64,000 bases of DNA from Companilactobacillus pabuli (lineage in GTDB: Bacteria > Bacillota > Bacilli > Lactobacillales > Lactobacillaceae), in contig NZ_CP049366.1 of NCBI RefSeq assembly GCF_014058425.1, positions 124,001 through 188,000 of the forward strand, given 5' to 3'. The translations under genes and the position numbers were made by a program. Of this stretch, positions 42,123-50,792 are shown one piece after another; the first letter of the stretch is position 1, and every line of letters begins with the position of its first letter. The notes under the pieces were generated by a model. The model did not search any database. It had not been told where the DNA came from and saw nothing but the letters and a program-made list of their open reading frames with translations.

Positions 42123-43607
42123 ATGAAGAATTTCTTTGAAAGTGTCTTTAATAAATTTTCTAAATGGATTTCTCCTGCTTTACTAGCTACTATTTTAGCT
42201 GCTTTGATCAGTGGTTTTATTTTGTTTGTACCACCAATTCATGGGTTAGCTGATAATGGAGATTTCTATCGGTCGATTCTAAGTAACGGTATTTACCGCT
42301 TGCCGACGAGTTATAGCCAGTATAGTGATTATGTGATTCCTAAATTTGGCATAATGCAGTATTTCAATGAAAACAATATTTCTGTTTTATCATCACAGAC
42401 TATCTTCATTCAATTAGCATTATTTTTAAATAAATTATTTTATAGCAAGACTATTTTTACGATTCAATTCATGGGTTTAATTTATTACTTATTCTACTTG
42501 GGTGGTATTTATCTGTTAACGAATGCTTTTGTACATCCCTTTAGAAAAATCAGAAATTATTTTTTATCTCTACTAATAGTATTTATATTTGCTGATTCAG
42601 CATATACCTTGTACTTTAATTCGTTTTTCGCTGAGCCGGGGATGTTTGTTTTAATGCTTTATATTTGCGCCTCGATTATTTCTTTGGCTCGAAATGTTTA
42701 TGCTAAAAGATGGCCTATGATTACGGTATTTTTCGTTTCAACTGTCCTGTTGATCACTAATAAACAACAGAATGCGCCATTAGCTTTGAGTTTCAGTGTA
42801 GTTGCATTAGGTGTCATGTTTTTGCCACATTTTAAAGCTAAGAGATTAGCTACGGCTTTGGGAATAGTGATTGTTTTAATGGCAGGGATTGGTATTTATA
42901 AGTCAATCGGTTCAGAAATTGTTGGTGCCAATACGTTCCAGACCTTTTCACATGGAACGTTACTAGAAACTGGAGATCCTACCAAGAAAATTGAACGAGG
43001 TGGGGTCGATGGTCAGTTCGCTTTGATGAGAAATGAAAACTATTATTCTAAAGATTATGCAACATTAGATCCAAGTAGTCCTTATGTTAAAAAGCATTTA
43101 ATGGAAAAAACGGGTTTTGCTTGGATTATCAAATATTACGCGACTAATTTAAAACAATTCAACAATTTATTAGATTTGGCGGCTAAAGACATTACAGCAG
43201 TTCAACCTCGGGCTGTTGGAGATTTTGTCCGTAATTCGGGCCATAAACCAAGGGAACAAGTTAAATATTTCACTCTGTATAGCTCTTTGGTTGGAGCTTT
43301 TTTTCCAGGAAAATATGCATTTGACTGCTTATTAGCAGTTGGTTTCATAGCTGTTTATAGTGTAGGGCTGTATTTGGACTTTAAGTCAGATCGCTACATG
43401 GGAATATTGAGATTCTTTTTGATTTTGGGATTAATGACGATAGTGGTTTTTGTTCCAATTGTATCCATCGTCGGTGATGGGGATGCAGATTTGGCAAAAC
43501 ATTTATTTTTGATTCCAATCAGCTTGAATATGGCGCTGTTAATCTTTGTATCAGATTTGATAAATCACACTTTGTGGAATACAAAAGGGGATAAGGCTGA
43601 TGTTTAA
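42123..43607 (+). CDS. Large integral membrane protein of the exopolysaccharide/XrtG locus
   Basis: This is a 494-residue protein. The start is set at the ATG at 42123; upstream GTG at 42111 lies within the GGGGG site. It has about twelve membrane segments, with an outer loop GLADNGDFYRSILSNGIYRL after the first helix, a GT-C-like acidic placement. A similar uncharacterised membrane family accompanies XrtG in Lactobacillales. It may transfer a sugar or substituent to the polymer. Its end overlaps the next gene by eight bases. Confidence 0.65.
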   Translation: MKNFFESVFNKFSKWISPALLATILAALISGFILFVPPIHGLADNGDFYRSILSNGIYRLPTSYSQYSDYVIPKFGIMQYFNENNISVLSSQTIFIQLALFLNKLFYSKTIFTIQFMGLIYYLFYLGGIYLLTNAFVHPFRKIRNYFLSLLIVFIFADSAYTLYFNSFFAEPGMFVLMLYICASIISLARNVYAKRWPMITVFFVSTVLLITNKQQNAPLALSFSVVALGVMFLPHFKAKRLATALGIVIVLMAGIGIYKSIGSEIVGANTFQTFSHGTLLETGDPTKKIERGGVDGQFALMRNENYYSKDYATLDPSSPYVKKHLMEKTGFAWIIKYYATNLKQFNNLLDLAAKDITAVQPRAVGDFVRNSGHKPREQVKYFTLYSSLVGAFFPGKYAFDCLLAVGFIAVYSVGLYLDFKSDRYMGILRFFLILGLMTIVVFVPIVSIVGDGDADLAKHLFLIPISLNMALLIFVSDLINHTLWNTKGDKADV

Positions 43608-45159
43608 AAAGAAGTTTAGTTTTGTTTTTTTGATAGTCATAGCCCTTTTGTCAATTATCATATTTCCTCAAAGAGTAGATGCTGCAACTAATGATAATCG
43701 AGTACTGTTAGTTTATGATTCTCAAAACGATGTTAAAAACGATAAAGTCAATATCAGTGCCTTGCAACGGAGTTTAACTAGTATGAATTTGCGAGTGAAA
43801 ACTTTACAGCAGCAAAAATACCAGAAGGGTACGTTAAATGATAAAAAATATATGGGTGTAATTACAATGATTAATTGGCGTCAAGTAGGTCTGATTAATC
43901 AAGATTATTTAAAAGACAGGGATGAATTTTCGGGTATTAAATTGCATATCGGAGAAAATCTGACTCAAACAGAAATTAATCAGTTAGGTGTCCAAGTTCA
44001 GAAGATTTATCAACAGCAATTGATTTTATCAGACAAAAAAGATCGAGAAACCTTGCCATTTAAAGAAAGCATTACGGTTATTACAAAAACTGGTGATTCA
44101 TCACAACAGATTGGAGTATTATCTAGTCAGCAACAAAATCAAAAAAAATATCCCTTTGGCTATATCAACGGAAAACAGGGATATCTGCCATTTTTCTCTA
44201 ATCAAGGTTTGAGTTTAATGATTCAAACAAAGATGATTGCCCAATTATTCAATCGTAGTGGACAGTACCGACCATTATTAACTATTACTAACGTTTCTCC
44301 ATATACTAATTTAGCTACATTAGATAAGTTGAGCTTGTTTTGTTACAAGAAAGAAATACCATTTGCCATCAGTATGACTTCCGTCAGTGAAAATACGGAA
44401 ATGAAGGCATTTGATAGATTTACATCCGTATTGAGAAATGTTGAAAATCGGGGTGGAATCATATTTTTACAAACGCCTACTGTCAGTTCGGGAATAGATA
44501 CACAGGGGCAGATTATTAATAAGAATTTTTTAACTTATATTGTTAGTTTGGCCAGAAAGCAGGTCTTTCCCGTTGGCATTAGTTCGGAAGGATTTTGGAA
44601 TCAAGACAAAATTTTACGCCAAAATTCATTAGATTTTGCTGATCATTGGTTATTATTACCGAATGGTAAAAAAGTGACCTATGTTAGTGAAGACGATGAT
44701 GCCCATATTGCCAAGCAAACGTTCTTTGGGATGTCCGCTTCGTCATTGAATAATGTCAAAAAGAATGGTGATACTTTGTTCAATGTTCCAACAGCTTTGA
44801 CTGTGTCTATGCCTTATAGTCAAAAACAACTGGAACATGTTGAAAGTGAAATTGAGGAGTTAAATTTAAATTGGTATAATCCAATTGATGACGGATTTAA
44901 GTCGGAACTAAATACAGAAACAACATCATTACAGTACAATCATGGACAATATATAGTTAATGGAAAAATAGAAGATATTCATTCCGCTAATTCAGATTTA
45001 GATAAACAATTTTCAGATGGAAAGCCAACGTCTCTTTTTAGTAACTTTTTCAGGGTTGAAGGTAATATTTTGGCTATTTTTTTCGTTGTAATTATGATTG
45101 TGCTATTAATTTTTATTTATATTGGACAAAAAATATATTGGAATCGATTTAGAAGATAA
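43600..45159 (+). CDS. YdaL-like (DUF2334) secreted membrane-anchored protein
   Basis: This is a 519-residue protein with an N-terminal signal (FPQRVDAAT) and a C-terminal membrane helix (IFFVVIMIVLLIFIYI), so the bulk is outside. Residues ~220-380 have a polysaccharide-deacetylase-like (DUF2334) layout: PLLTITNVSPYTNLATLDKL, EIPFAISMTSV, GGIIFLQTPTVSSG and FPVGISSEGFW. The catalytic metal residues of true deacetylases are not obvious. It matches YdaL in position and build and should act on the nascent polymer. Confidence 0.75.
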   Translation: MFKKKFSFVFLIVIALLSIIIFPQRVDAATNDNRVLLVYDSQNDVKNDKVNISALQRSLTSMNLRVKTLQQQKYQKGTLNDKKYMGVITMINWRQVGLINQDYLKDRDEFSGIKLHIGENLTQTEINQLGVQVQKIYQQQLILSDKKDRETLPFKESITVITKTGDSSQQIGVLSSQQQNQKKYPFGYINGKQGYLPFFSNQGLSLMIQTKMIAQLFNRSGQYRPLLTITNVSPYTNLATLDKLSLFCYKKEIPFAISMTSVSENTEMKAFDRFTSVLRNVENRGGIIFLQTPTVSSGIDTQGQIINKNFLTYIVSLARKQVFPVGISSEGFWNQDKILRQNSLDFADHWLLLPNGKKVTYVSEDDDAHIAKQTFFGMSASSLNNVKKNGDTLFNVPTALTVSMPYSQKQLEHVESEIEELNLNWYNPIDDGFKSELNTETTSLQYNHGQYIVNGKIEDIHSANSDLDKQFSDGKPTSLFSNFFRVEGNILAIFFVVIMIVLLIFIYIGQKIYWNRFRR

Positions 45160-45164
45160 CAACA

Positions 45165-46433
45165 ATGGGGGTGTTGGATATCACGATATTAGATTTCTTT
45201 TTAATGATTGCTGTAATTTCTATCTGGGGAACTTTAGTAGTAAATCTTATCTTAACAGTTGCTGGATATACATGGTATTTGAGACACGTTTCTAAATCTG
45301 ATCCGCAGCTTCCAAAGAATCCACCATTTGTATCTATCTTAGTTCCAGCTCACAATGAGGGGATAGTTATCGTCAAAACAGTTTTATCATTGCTAAGTTT
45401 TGATTATCCAGAAGATAGGTATGAAATTATTGTAATTAATGATAATTCAAGTGATAATTCAGCTGAATTATTAAACGGATTACAAGAGCAGTTTGGCTAC
45501 CATCGTCTGAAGGTAATTAATACTGATAAAACCAATGGTGGTAAAGGAAAATCCAATGCTTTAAATATTGGATTAGAGAGTGCTAAAGGTAGTTTGATTT
45601 CAATTTATGATGCTGACAATACTCCTGAACATGGTGCTTTGAGGATTTTGGTGGCCGAACTTCTCAGCAATGATAAACTTGCCGCTGTTATCGGTAAGTT
45701 TAGAACTAGAAATAAAAATGCTACACTTTTGACGCGTTTTATTAATATTGAAACGTTGTCTTTTCAATGGATGGCACAAGCCGGGAGACAACAATTATTC
45801 CATTTATGCACGATACCAGGGACTAACTATGTTATTAGAAGATCAGTCTTGGAAAAAGTTGGTAAATGGGACGTAAAAGCTTTAGCTGAAGACACGGAAA
45901 TAAGTTTTCGGGTTTATCAAATGGGCTACCAAATCAAGTTTCAACCTCGAGCAGTTACTTGGGAACAAGAGCCCCAAACGTTAGATGTTTGGTTTCATCA
46001 ACGTACGCGCTGGGTCAAAGGAAATATTTATGTCATCATTAAGAATGCTAAGCTGTTATTTCAAAAGAAGGGTCGACCAATCAGATTTGACTTACTTTAT
46101 TTTTTAACGATTTATTTTCTGTTGATGACATCATTAGTTTTATCTGATTCAGTCTTTGTTTTATCGGTAGCAGGAATAGTTCATTCAGATTTACAAGGAT
46201 TTAGTAATTATTTATGGCTCTTTGCAGTTTTGATGTTTGTAATCAGTACTTTCGTGACAATAACCACAGAACGTGGTGAACTGACCTTTAGCAATCTATT
46301 GTTAATTATCTTTATGTATTTAGTTTATAGTCAAATGTGGCTGGCAGTTGCTGCATACGGAATGGTGGGGTATATTCGTGAACAAGTATTTCATAAGCAA
46401 GCAAAATGGTATAAAACGAAACGTTATAAATAG
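45165..46433 (+). CDS. Processive family 2 glycosyltransferase (YdaM/PssC-like)
   Basis: This is a 422-residue protein. Two flanking membrane regions enclose a GT-A domain with PFVSILVPAHNEG, the first Asp in INDNSSDNS, DAD in SIYDADNTPEHG, LAEDTEIS and HQRTRWVKGN (QxxRW). These are the four hallmarks of BcsA-type processive synthases. There is no PilZ domain; the degenerate GGDEF protein at the end of the operon is the likely c-di-GMP sensor. Its 3' end overlaps the next gene by 56 bases. Confidence 0.9.
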   Translation: MGVLDITILDFFLMIAVISIWGTLVVNLILTVAGYTWYLRHVSKSDPQLPKNPPFVSILVPAHNEGIVIVKTVLSLLSFDYPEDRYEIIVINDNSSDNSAELLNGLQEQFGYHRLKVINTDKTNGGKGKSNALNIGLESAKGSLISIYDADNTPEHGALRILVAELLSNDKLAAVIGKFRTRNKNATLLTRFINIETLSFQWMAQAGRQQLFHLCTIPGTNYVIRRSVLEKVGKWDVKALAEDTEISFRVYQMGYQIKFQPRAVTWEQEPQTLDVWFHQRTRWVKGNIYVIIKNAKLLFQKKGRPIRFDLLYFLTIYFLLMTSLVLSDSVFVLSVAGIVHSDLQGFSNYLWLFAVLMFVISTFVTITTERGELTFSNLLLIIFMYLVYSQMWLAVAAYGMVGYIREQVFHKQAKWYKTKRYK

Positions 46434-48504
46434 TTTAGTAAGTATTGGATTAATATTCTTGTTATTATTGGTGTCATCTGAGCCAATCAATGTAAAAGCC
46501 GCAGATAATCAGACTTATACACAGCAATTTCAAAATAGTACGACTAGTCTTTCGGGAAAGTCCGTGGAAGCAAATATGTATTTTACTGAAATGGATTATT
46601 GGGATGTTAAAAAACTTACTTTCAATTTTAACTATCAAATTTCCCAATTAGCTAATATTCAGACATCGGATATAACAGTGTCTTTGAATGGAGTGAAATT
46701 TTATTCATTTCGTCCAGGTGATAAAACAGGTTTCCAAACGGAAAAAATCAATGTCCCACTGGATCTATTAAGTGGCAGCAATAAATTGACTATAAGCGGT
46801 CAAATATTAAATAAAGCAGACAAAAATAATTATAAATTACAACAGACACCGGCAAATTGGTTAACTATCGGAAATGGTTCTAATGTTAATTTCGAATATC
46901 AGCTCAAAGAAGCTGAGAATACGGTAAGGTCATTTTATGCGCATTTTTCTGGTCAAGATACAATAGCTTATCAAAGATCAAAAGTTATAACGGCTAATAA
47001 TCCTACCACTACCGAATTGACCGCTAGTATGATTGCTTTATCAGGTGAATCTAGAATCATTACAACTGAAAATGACCAAATTCCGGTTCTTCAAGCTAAG
47101 AATACAAAGGCTAATGAGAACAACTATATGATGGTGATTGCCCAATATGATAATTTACCAAAGGATTTAAAAAAGCAGATTGATCCTAACAGTTTGAAAA
47201 AACAAGCCTTGATAAAGACCTACTATACGGACCATAAGTATTACTTGATTGTGACGGCAAAATCCGGGTCTCTATTAAAAAAAGCGGCTCGTTTTGTTGC
47301 AAACGAAGAATTAATGAAGGAAACTGATAAGTCTTCAGAATACGTTGGGAACTCAACGGATACTTATACGTCTTCTTTGCAAGATAACAATGGTAGGCAT
47401 TTTTTAACTACTGAGTCAGATCAAATTCAAGGCGCTGGACATAGAGAAACTAGTTATTTAGTTCAAATACCAAATGATGAATCTAACGCTGATGGTTCTC
47501 AAATTAAATTGCATTTTAATTATAGTAATAATTTGAATTTTAATCGTTCTTTAGTAACAGTATATGTAAACAATACAATTATTGGCAGTAAAAAATTGAC
47601 TAAAGCTAATGTTAACAATGATACATTGACTTTAAAGTTTCCAAAGGGATTATCATTAGGTAACAGTTTTACCGTTCGAGTGGCTTTTGATTTGGAAATG
47701 AAAGATCAAGATACATCTGATAATGCTGATACGCCTTGGGCTTCAGTAAATTCTGATTCAAAAGTTTTGGTGAAATCGGAACGAAGTAATGATTTATTAT
47801 TTACTAATTATCCAACGATGTTTATTTCAGATGAAACTTATAACGATATTGCGGTGATAACTCCTAAGAAATTAGATGAAAATGACTTCAAATCTTTGAC
47901 AAATATTTTCAATTTGATTGGTAATTTTGCCAAAAGTAATACGGGAACTATTAAGTTTTATGACAAGATTCCAAGCAAGAGTGTTTTAAAGAATAGTAAT
48001 GTGATTGTCTTAGGTACTCCAAATAATAATCCAATGATTAAAGAGTTGAATCCAAATTTATACTTTAAGTATTCAAATAACTTTGATCGAATTGTTTCTA
48101 ATGAGAAATTAAGCATCGAAAAGGATTACGGAAAGCAAATTGGAACGGCTCAATTGATACGTTCACCATACAATGACAGAAGAGGAATGTTGGTAGTAAC
48201 CGGAGTTAATAGCTTTGATACGTACGTAGCCACCTCACAAATTAATTTTCAGAAGAATGTTCAACAATTTTCAGGTGACGCAATTGTCGTAGATATGAAT
48301 AATGCGCATTATAGTTATCGCTTTAAGAAGAACAAGGCGATAGATAAATCCTTAGAAACTAAAAGAACCTTCAGTAAAAATTCGCAATTGATCCTTTATT
48401 TGGGATTAGCACTTATCGTCATTTTGTTGATTGGCATGGCAGTCATTTTGACGTTAAGGAAGCAAGCACGATTGAATGGAGGCAACAAAGATGGAAAGCA
48501 ATAA
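46378..48504 (+). CDS. BcsB-like (YdaN) membrane-anchored surface protein
   Basis: This is a 708-residue protein. The start is taken as GTG at 46378 behind GGTGGGG; a TTG 30 bases upstream lacks a site. The signal ends near INVKA/A and a C-terminal helix (LILYLGLALIVILLIGMAVIL) anchors it. It has the two-lobed BcsB arrangement with LRFN-like KLTFNFNYQISQLANI, ITVSLNGVKFYSF and KLHFNYSNNLNFNRSLVTVYVNN. BcsB-type proteins guide the emerging polysaccharide. Confidence 0.82.
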   Translation: MNKYFISKQNGIKRNVINSLVSIGLIFLLLLVSSEPINVKAADNQTYTQQFQNSTTSLSGKSVEANMYFTEMDYWDVKKLTFNFNYQISQLANIQTSDITVSLNGVKFYSFRPGDKTGFQTEKINVPLDLLSGSNKLTISGQILNKADKNNYKLQQTPANWLTIGNGSNVNFEYQLKEAENTVRSFYAHFSGQDTIAYQRSKVITANNPTTTELTASMIALSGESRIITTENDQIPVLQAKNTKANENNYMMVIAQYDNLPKDLKKQIDPNSLKKQALIKTYYTDHKYYLIVTAKSGSLLKKAARFVANEELMKETDKSSEYVGNSTDTYTSSLQDNNGRHFLTTESDQIQGAGHRETSYLVQIPNDESNADGSQIKLHFNYSNNLNFNRSLVTVYVNNTIIGSKKLTKANVNNDTLTLKFPKGLSLGNSFTVRVAFDLEMKDQDTSDNADTPWASVNSDSKVLVKSERSNDLLFTNYPTMFISDETYNDIAVITPKKLDENDFKSLTNIFNLIGNFAKSNTGTIKFYDKIPSKSVLKNSNVIVLGTPNNNPMIKELNPNLYFKYSNNFDRIVSNEKLSIEKDYGKQIGTAQLIRSPYNDRRGMLVVTGVNSFDTYVATSQINFQKNVQQFSGDAIVVDMNNAHYSYRFKKNKAIDKSLETKRTFSKNSQLILYLGLALIVILLIGMAVILTLRKQARLNGGNKDGKQ

Positions 48505-49348
48505 TGATGAAAAGAAATCTTTATTACAAGATGTAGGATTATTGATTTTCGTTTCGCTTTTTAGTATAACCGCGGTATTAATGTCCCTTTCAGGTAATCT
48601 ATTGTTAAATGTCATTTATCTATTTTGTACGATTCTTTTATTGATGATTACATATTTTTTTGGTGTTTTACCAAGTTTGATATCTAATATTATCTTTATT
48701 GGAATTCAGGCTATCATTATGACTTATCAATATGTGGTGCAAGTCAAAAGGATTCCTTGGCAATTGAGTTTTTGGATGATAGTACCAATACTTTTATCTT
48801 TAGCTCTATATACTATGACTAAAAATCAAATTGCTCTACAAAAATCTAACGGAGAATTGAGAACAGCTTTGATTGAACGTGGCGCATTTGATGAACAGAC
48901 GAATTTGCGGACGACGGTAGCGTATATTGAAGATATTGCTGTATTTGCTGAAACTAACCGGAGATTTGATATTCCGGTAACTACGGCGATTATCAAAATT
49001 CGTTATTTCAATGATTTAAAACGTATGATGAGCCCTAATCAAATGAAATTACTTTTGAAATTGACCACTAATGCAATCAAAGAAAAAACTAGAACTAATG
49101 ATATTACTTATTTATTAAATAATGACGATCCTACTTGGGCAATCCTTTTGTATACTGATTCTAAAGGCGCAGAAATTGCCACTAGTCGTATTAAAGATGG
49201 CTTTGAGAAAAAAGTTAAATCAAACGATTCTCTCTCAACCATGGCGATTTCTATGGTAGTCGGGATTGCTTCATGGGATTCAGAATCGATGAAGACGCCA
49301 TATGATTTGATGAATGCTGGTATTCATGAAACTCAATATGACGTATAG
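48491..49348 (+). CDS. Membrane-bound degenerate GGDEF protein, predicted c-di-GMP receptor (YdaK/PssE-like)
   Basis: This is a 285-residue protein. The start is the ATG at 48491 behind GGAGG, inside the end of the BcsB gene. Four membrane helices (residues ~14-110) are followed by a GGDEF-fold domain. The active-site GGDEF is replaced by NNDDP (residues 210-214), so no cyclase activity is expected. RTND (201-204) lies exactly five residues before it, the position of the inhibitory I-site RxxD that binds c-di-GMP. Both features match YdaK of B. subtilis. It is the likely switch for polymer synthesis. Confidence 0.85.
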   Translation: MESNNDEKKSLLQDVGLLIFVSLFSITAVLMSLSGNLLLNVIYLFCTILLLMITYFFGVLPSLISNIIFIGIQAIIMTYQYVVQVKRIPWQLSFWMIVPILLSLALYTMTKNQIALQKSNGELRTALIERGAFDEQTNLRTTVAYIEDIAVFAETNRRFDIPVTTAIIKIRYFNDLKRMMSPNQMKLLLKLTTNAIKEKTRTNDITYLLNNDDPTWAILLYTDSKGAEIATSRIKDGFEKKVKSNDSLSTMAISMVVGIASWDSESMKTPYDLMNAGIHETQYDV

Positions 49349-49410
49349 CTATTCATTTGTATTGCAAACAATGCATGTGTCATAATAGATACCGAGAGGG
49401 GGTATATTTT

Positions 49411-49614
49411 ATGGCAATGAAACCCCAAAAAATCGTTAAGATATTACGACAACATGGTTTTGTTAAGAAGTCGCAGAATGGATCACACTTGAAGATGTAT
49501 AATCCAGAGACGAATGTGACTTTGCCGGTCCCAATCCATCATGATAAGGAATTGGAACATGGTATTGAAAGTAAAATATTGAAACAAGCGGGTATCAAAG
49601 TTACTGATATCTAA
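49411..49614 (+). CDS. Orphan HicA-family toxin
   Basis: This is a 67-residue protein. The start is the ATG at 49411 behind GAGGGGG. It is closely similar to the HicA at 36880 (MKPQKIVKILRQHGF, QNGSHLKMYNP with the catalytic His), but no hicB follows; a terminator comes instead. It may be silenced by the HicB at 37 kb, be inactive, or be controlled otherwise. It could be co-transcribed with the exopolysaccharide operon 62 bases upstream. Confidence 0.8.
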   Translation: MAMKPQKIVKILRQHGFVKKSQNGSHLKMYNPETNVTLPVPIHHDKELEHGIESKILKQAGIKVTDI

Positions 49615-49616
49615 AA

Positions 49617-49678
49617 AAGACTATGTAATAAGCAGTTAGTTAATAACAAATTGTTTATTACATGGTCTTTATTTTTTG
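49617..49678 (+). terminator. Rho-independent terminator after the orphan hicA
   Basis: AAAGACTATGTAATAA and TTATTACATGGTCTTT form a 16-pair stem around a long loop, followed by a T-rich run. Confidence 0.75.
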
Positions 49679-49711
49679 TATAATAGACTAATCTTGATTT
49701 AGGAGTTAAAA

Positions 49712-49891
49712 ATGAAGAAACTTAATCTTTTATTTGTCTACGAGTTAGCAATCTTGGGAGTATTATACTTTGCTTTAGTGACATTTCAAATTATGCCCAA
49801 GGATATCAACGGTTGGTTGCTTTTACTAGGGTTGATAGTTTTGTATGCAATTGACTGGGCTTATTTTCGTTTTGTGAAATCTAACATGTAG
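49712..49891 (+). CDS. Small membrane protein with two helices
   Basis: This is a 59-residue protein starting at ATG behind TTTAGGAG, with TATAAT near 49678. It has two membrane segments (LLFVYELAILGVLYFALVTF and WLLLLGLIVLYAIDWAYF) and a short basic tail. Its last 31 bases overlap a convergent small gene. Function is unknown. Confidence 0.72.
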   Translation: MKKLNLLFVYELAILGVLYFALVTFQIMPKDINGWLLLLGLIVLYAIDWAYFRFVKSNM

Positions 49892-49998
49892 CTAGCAGCT
49901 TCCTCAAGCGTCTTAAAATTTTGTTGCTTTCTAACTTCTTCTAGTTTAGCTTGAGCTTTGGAACTCAGTTTAGAAACATCAAATTCTTCTTTACTCAA
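49861..49998 (-). CDS. Very small charged protein, TTG start
   Basis: This is a 45-residue protein (MSKEEFDVSKLSSKAQAKLEE…). TTG at 49998 lies eight bases after GAAGG, and a good promoter lies just upstream. The product is a soluble amphipathic helix pair ending YMLDFTKRK. It overlaps the convergent membrane-protein gene tail-to-tail, so the two transcripts can pair. Function is unknown. Confidence 0.6.
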   Translation of the reverse strand: MSKEEFDVSKLSSKAQAKLEEVRKQQNFKTLEEAASYMLDFTKRK

Positions 49999-50013
49999 AA
50001 AATATACCTTCTT

Positions 50014-50042
50014 TTTATAATCTAATTGTCTATTATCCACAA
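50014..50042 (-). promoter_or_regulatory. Promoter of the 45-residue gene
   Basis: Read leftward: TTGTGG (50042-50037), a 17-base spacer and TATAAA (50019-50014). Confidence 0.6.
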
Positions 50043-50132
50043 TCTACTATGGAAAAGAAAGCAAAAGGCATAAACAAAATCATTGTTTCCGCTTCCAGAT
50101 TACGACATAATGTATAAAAGAGGGTGAAATAA

Positions 50133-50600
50133 ATGGCACCAATTTATAAGTTTAAAGAAACAGAAATGAATGGTTTTACAATTGATTTTAATGATTATCA
50201 AGGTAAAGTTCTTTTAATAGTCAATACCGCCAGTAAATGTGGCCTAGCACCTCAACTAAAGGGTATCGAGGAACTTTATCAAAAGTATCACGACCAAGGT
50301 TTTGAAGTTTTAGGTTTGCCAAGTAATCAATTTCATCAAGAATTAGATGACGACAAGGCTACGAGCGATTATTGTCAGATGCATTATGGTGTGACTTTTC
50401 CGATGACTAAGAAAATTATGGTCAATGGTAGTGATGAGGATCCACTGTTCACTTATTTGAAAAATGAATCTGGACATGGTCGCATCAAATGGAACTTTAC
50501 TAAGTTTTTGATTGATAAAAATGGTCAGTTAATTGAGAGATATGCACCAGTAACCAAACCAGAAAAAATGGAAGAAGCAATCATTTCAGCTTTGCAGTAA
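50133..50600 (+). CDS. Glutathione-peroxidase-family thiol peroxidase
   Basis: This is a 155-residue protein behind AGAGGGTG. It has the thioredoxin-like fold with the peroxidatic Cys in NTASKCGLAPQ, the conserved GLPSNQFHQE (Gln of the catalytic set) and the KWNFTKFLID block (Trp, Asn). As in most bacterial members the active residue is Cys and the true reductant is probably thioredoxin. It protects against hydroperoxides. Confidence 0.93.
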   Translation: MAPIYKFKETEMNGFTIDFNDYQGKVLLIVNTASKCGLAPQLKGIEELYQKYHDQGFEVLGLPSNQFHQELDDDKATSDYCQMHYGVTFPMTKKIMVNGSDEDPLFTYLKNESGHGRIKWNFTKFLIDKNGQLIERYAPVTKPEKMEEAIISALQ

Positions 50601-50605
50601 ATTAA

Positions 50606-50634
50606 TTGTTTTAGAAATTATTCCATGTTATACT
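50606..50634 (+). promoter_or_regulatory. Promoter of a candidate small RNA
   Basis: TTGTTT (50606-50611), a 17-base spacer and TATACT (50629-50634), beginning only six bases after the peroxidase stop codon. Confidence 0.6.
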
Positions 50635-50640
50635 TTGCTT

Positions 50641-50707
50641 GCCCATAAAGGTAGGCACATAAAAACACCAAAACCCGAAACGAGTGCGATCGTTCCGGGT
50701 TTTTTAG
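50641..50707 (+). ncRNA. Candidate small RNA of about 65 bases
   Basis: A well-placed promoter, a short non-coding stretch (GCCCATAAAGGTAGGCACAT at its 5' end, able to form a weak GCC/GGC hairpin, then an unpaired A/C-rich segment) and a strong terminator make an independent small transcript likely. I see no open frame with a ribosome binding site. The unpaired middle could be a seed for target pairing. No known family is recognised. Confidence 0.45.
50673..50707 (+). terminator. Rho-independent terminator
   Basis: AAACCCG-a-AACGA and TCGTT-c-CGGGTTT form the stem, followed by a T-run. Confidence 0.82.
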
Positions 50708-50756
50708 TGGGCTAAAATTGCCTTTTTCTTTTACTTGTGGTGTCTATTAAAACAGA

Positions 50757-50792
50757 AAAAGTTTCCCACTTAATTGTGAGAAACTTTTTTTA
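50757..50792 (-). terminator. Leftward terminator of metE-metF
   Basis: AAAAAGTTTCCCAC and GTGAGAAACTTTTT pair with a 6-base loop; read leftward the stem is followed by a T-run. Confidence 0.8.
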
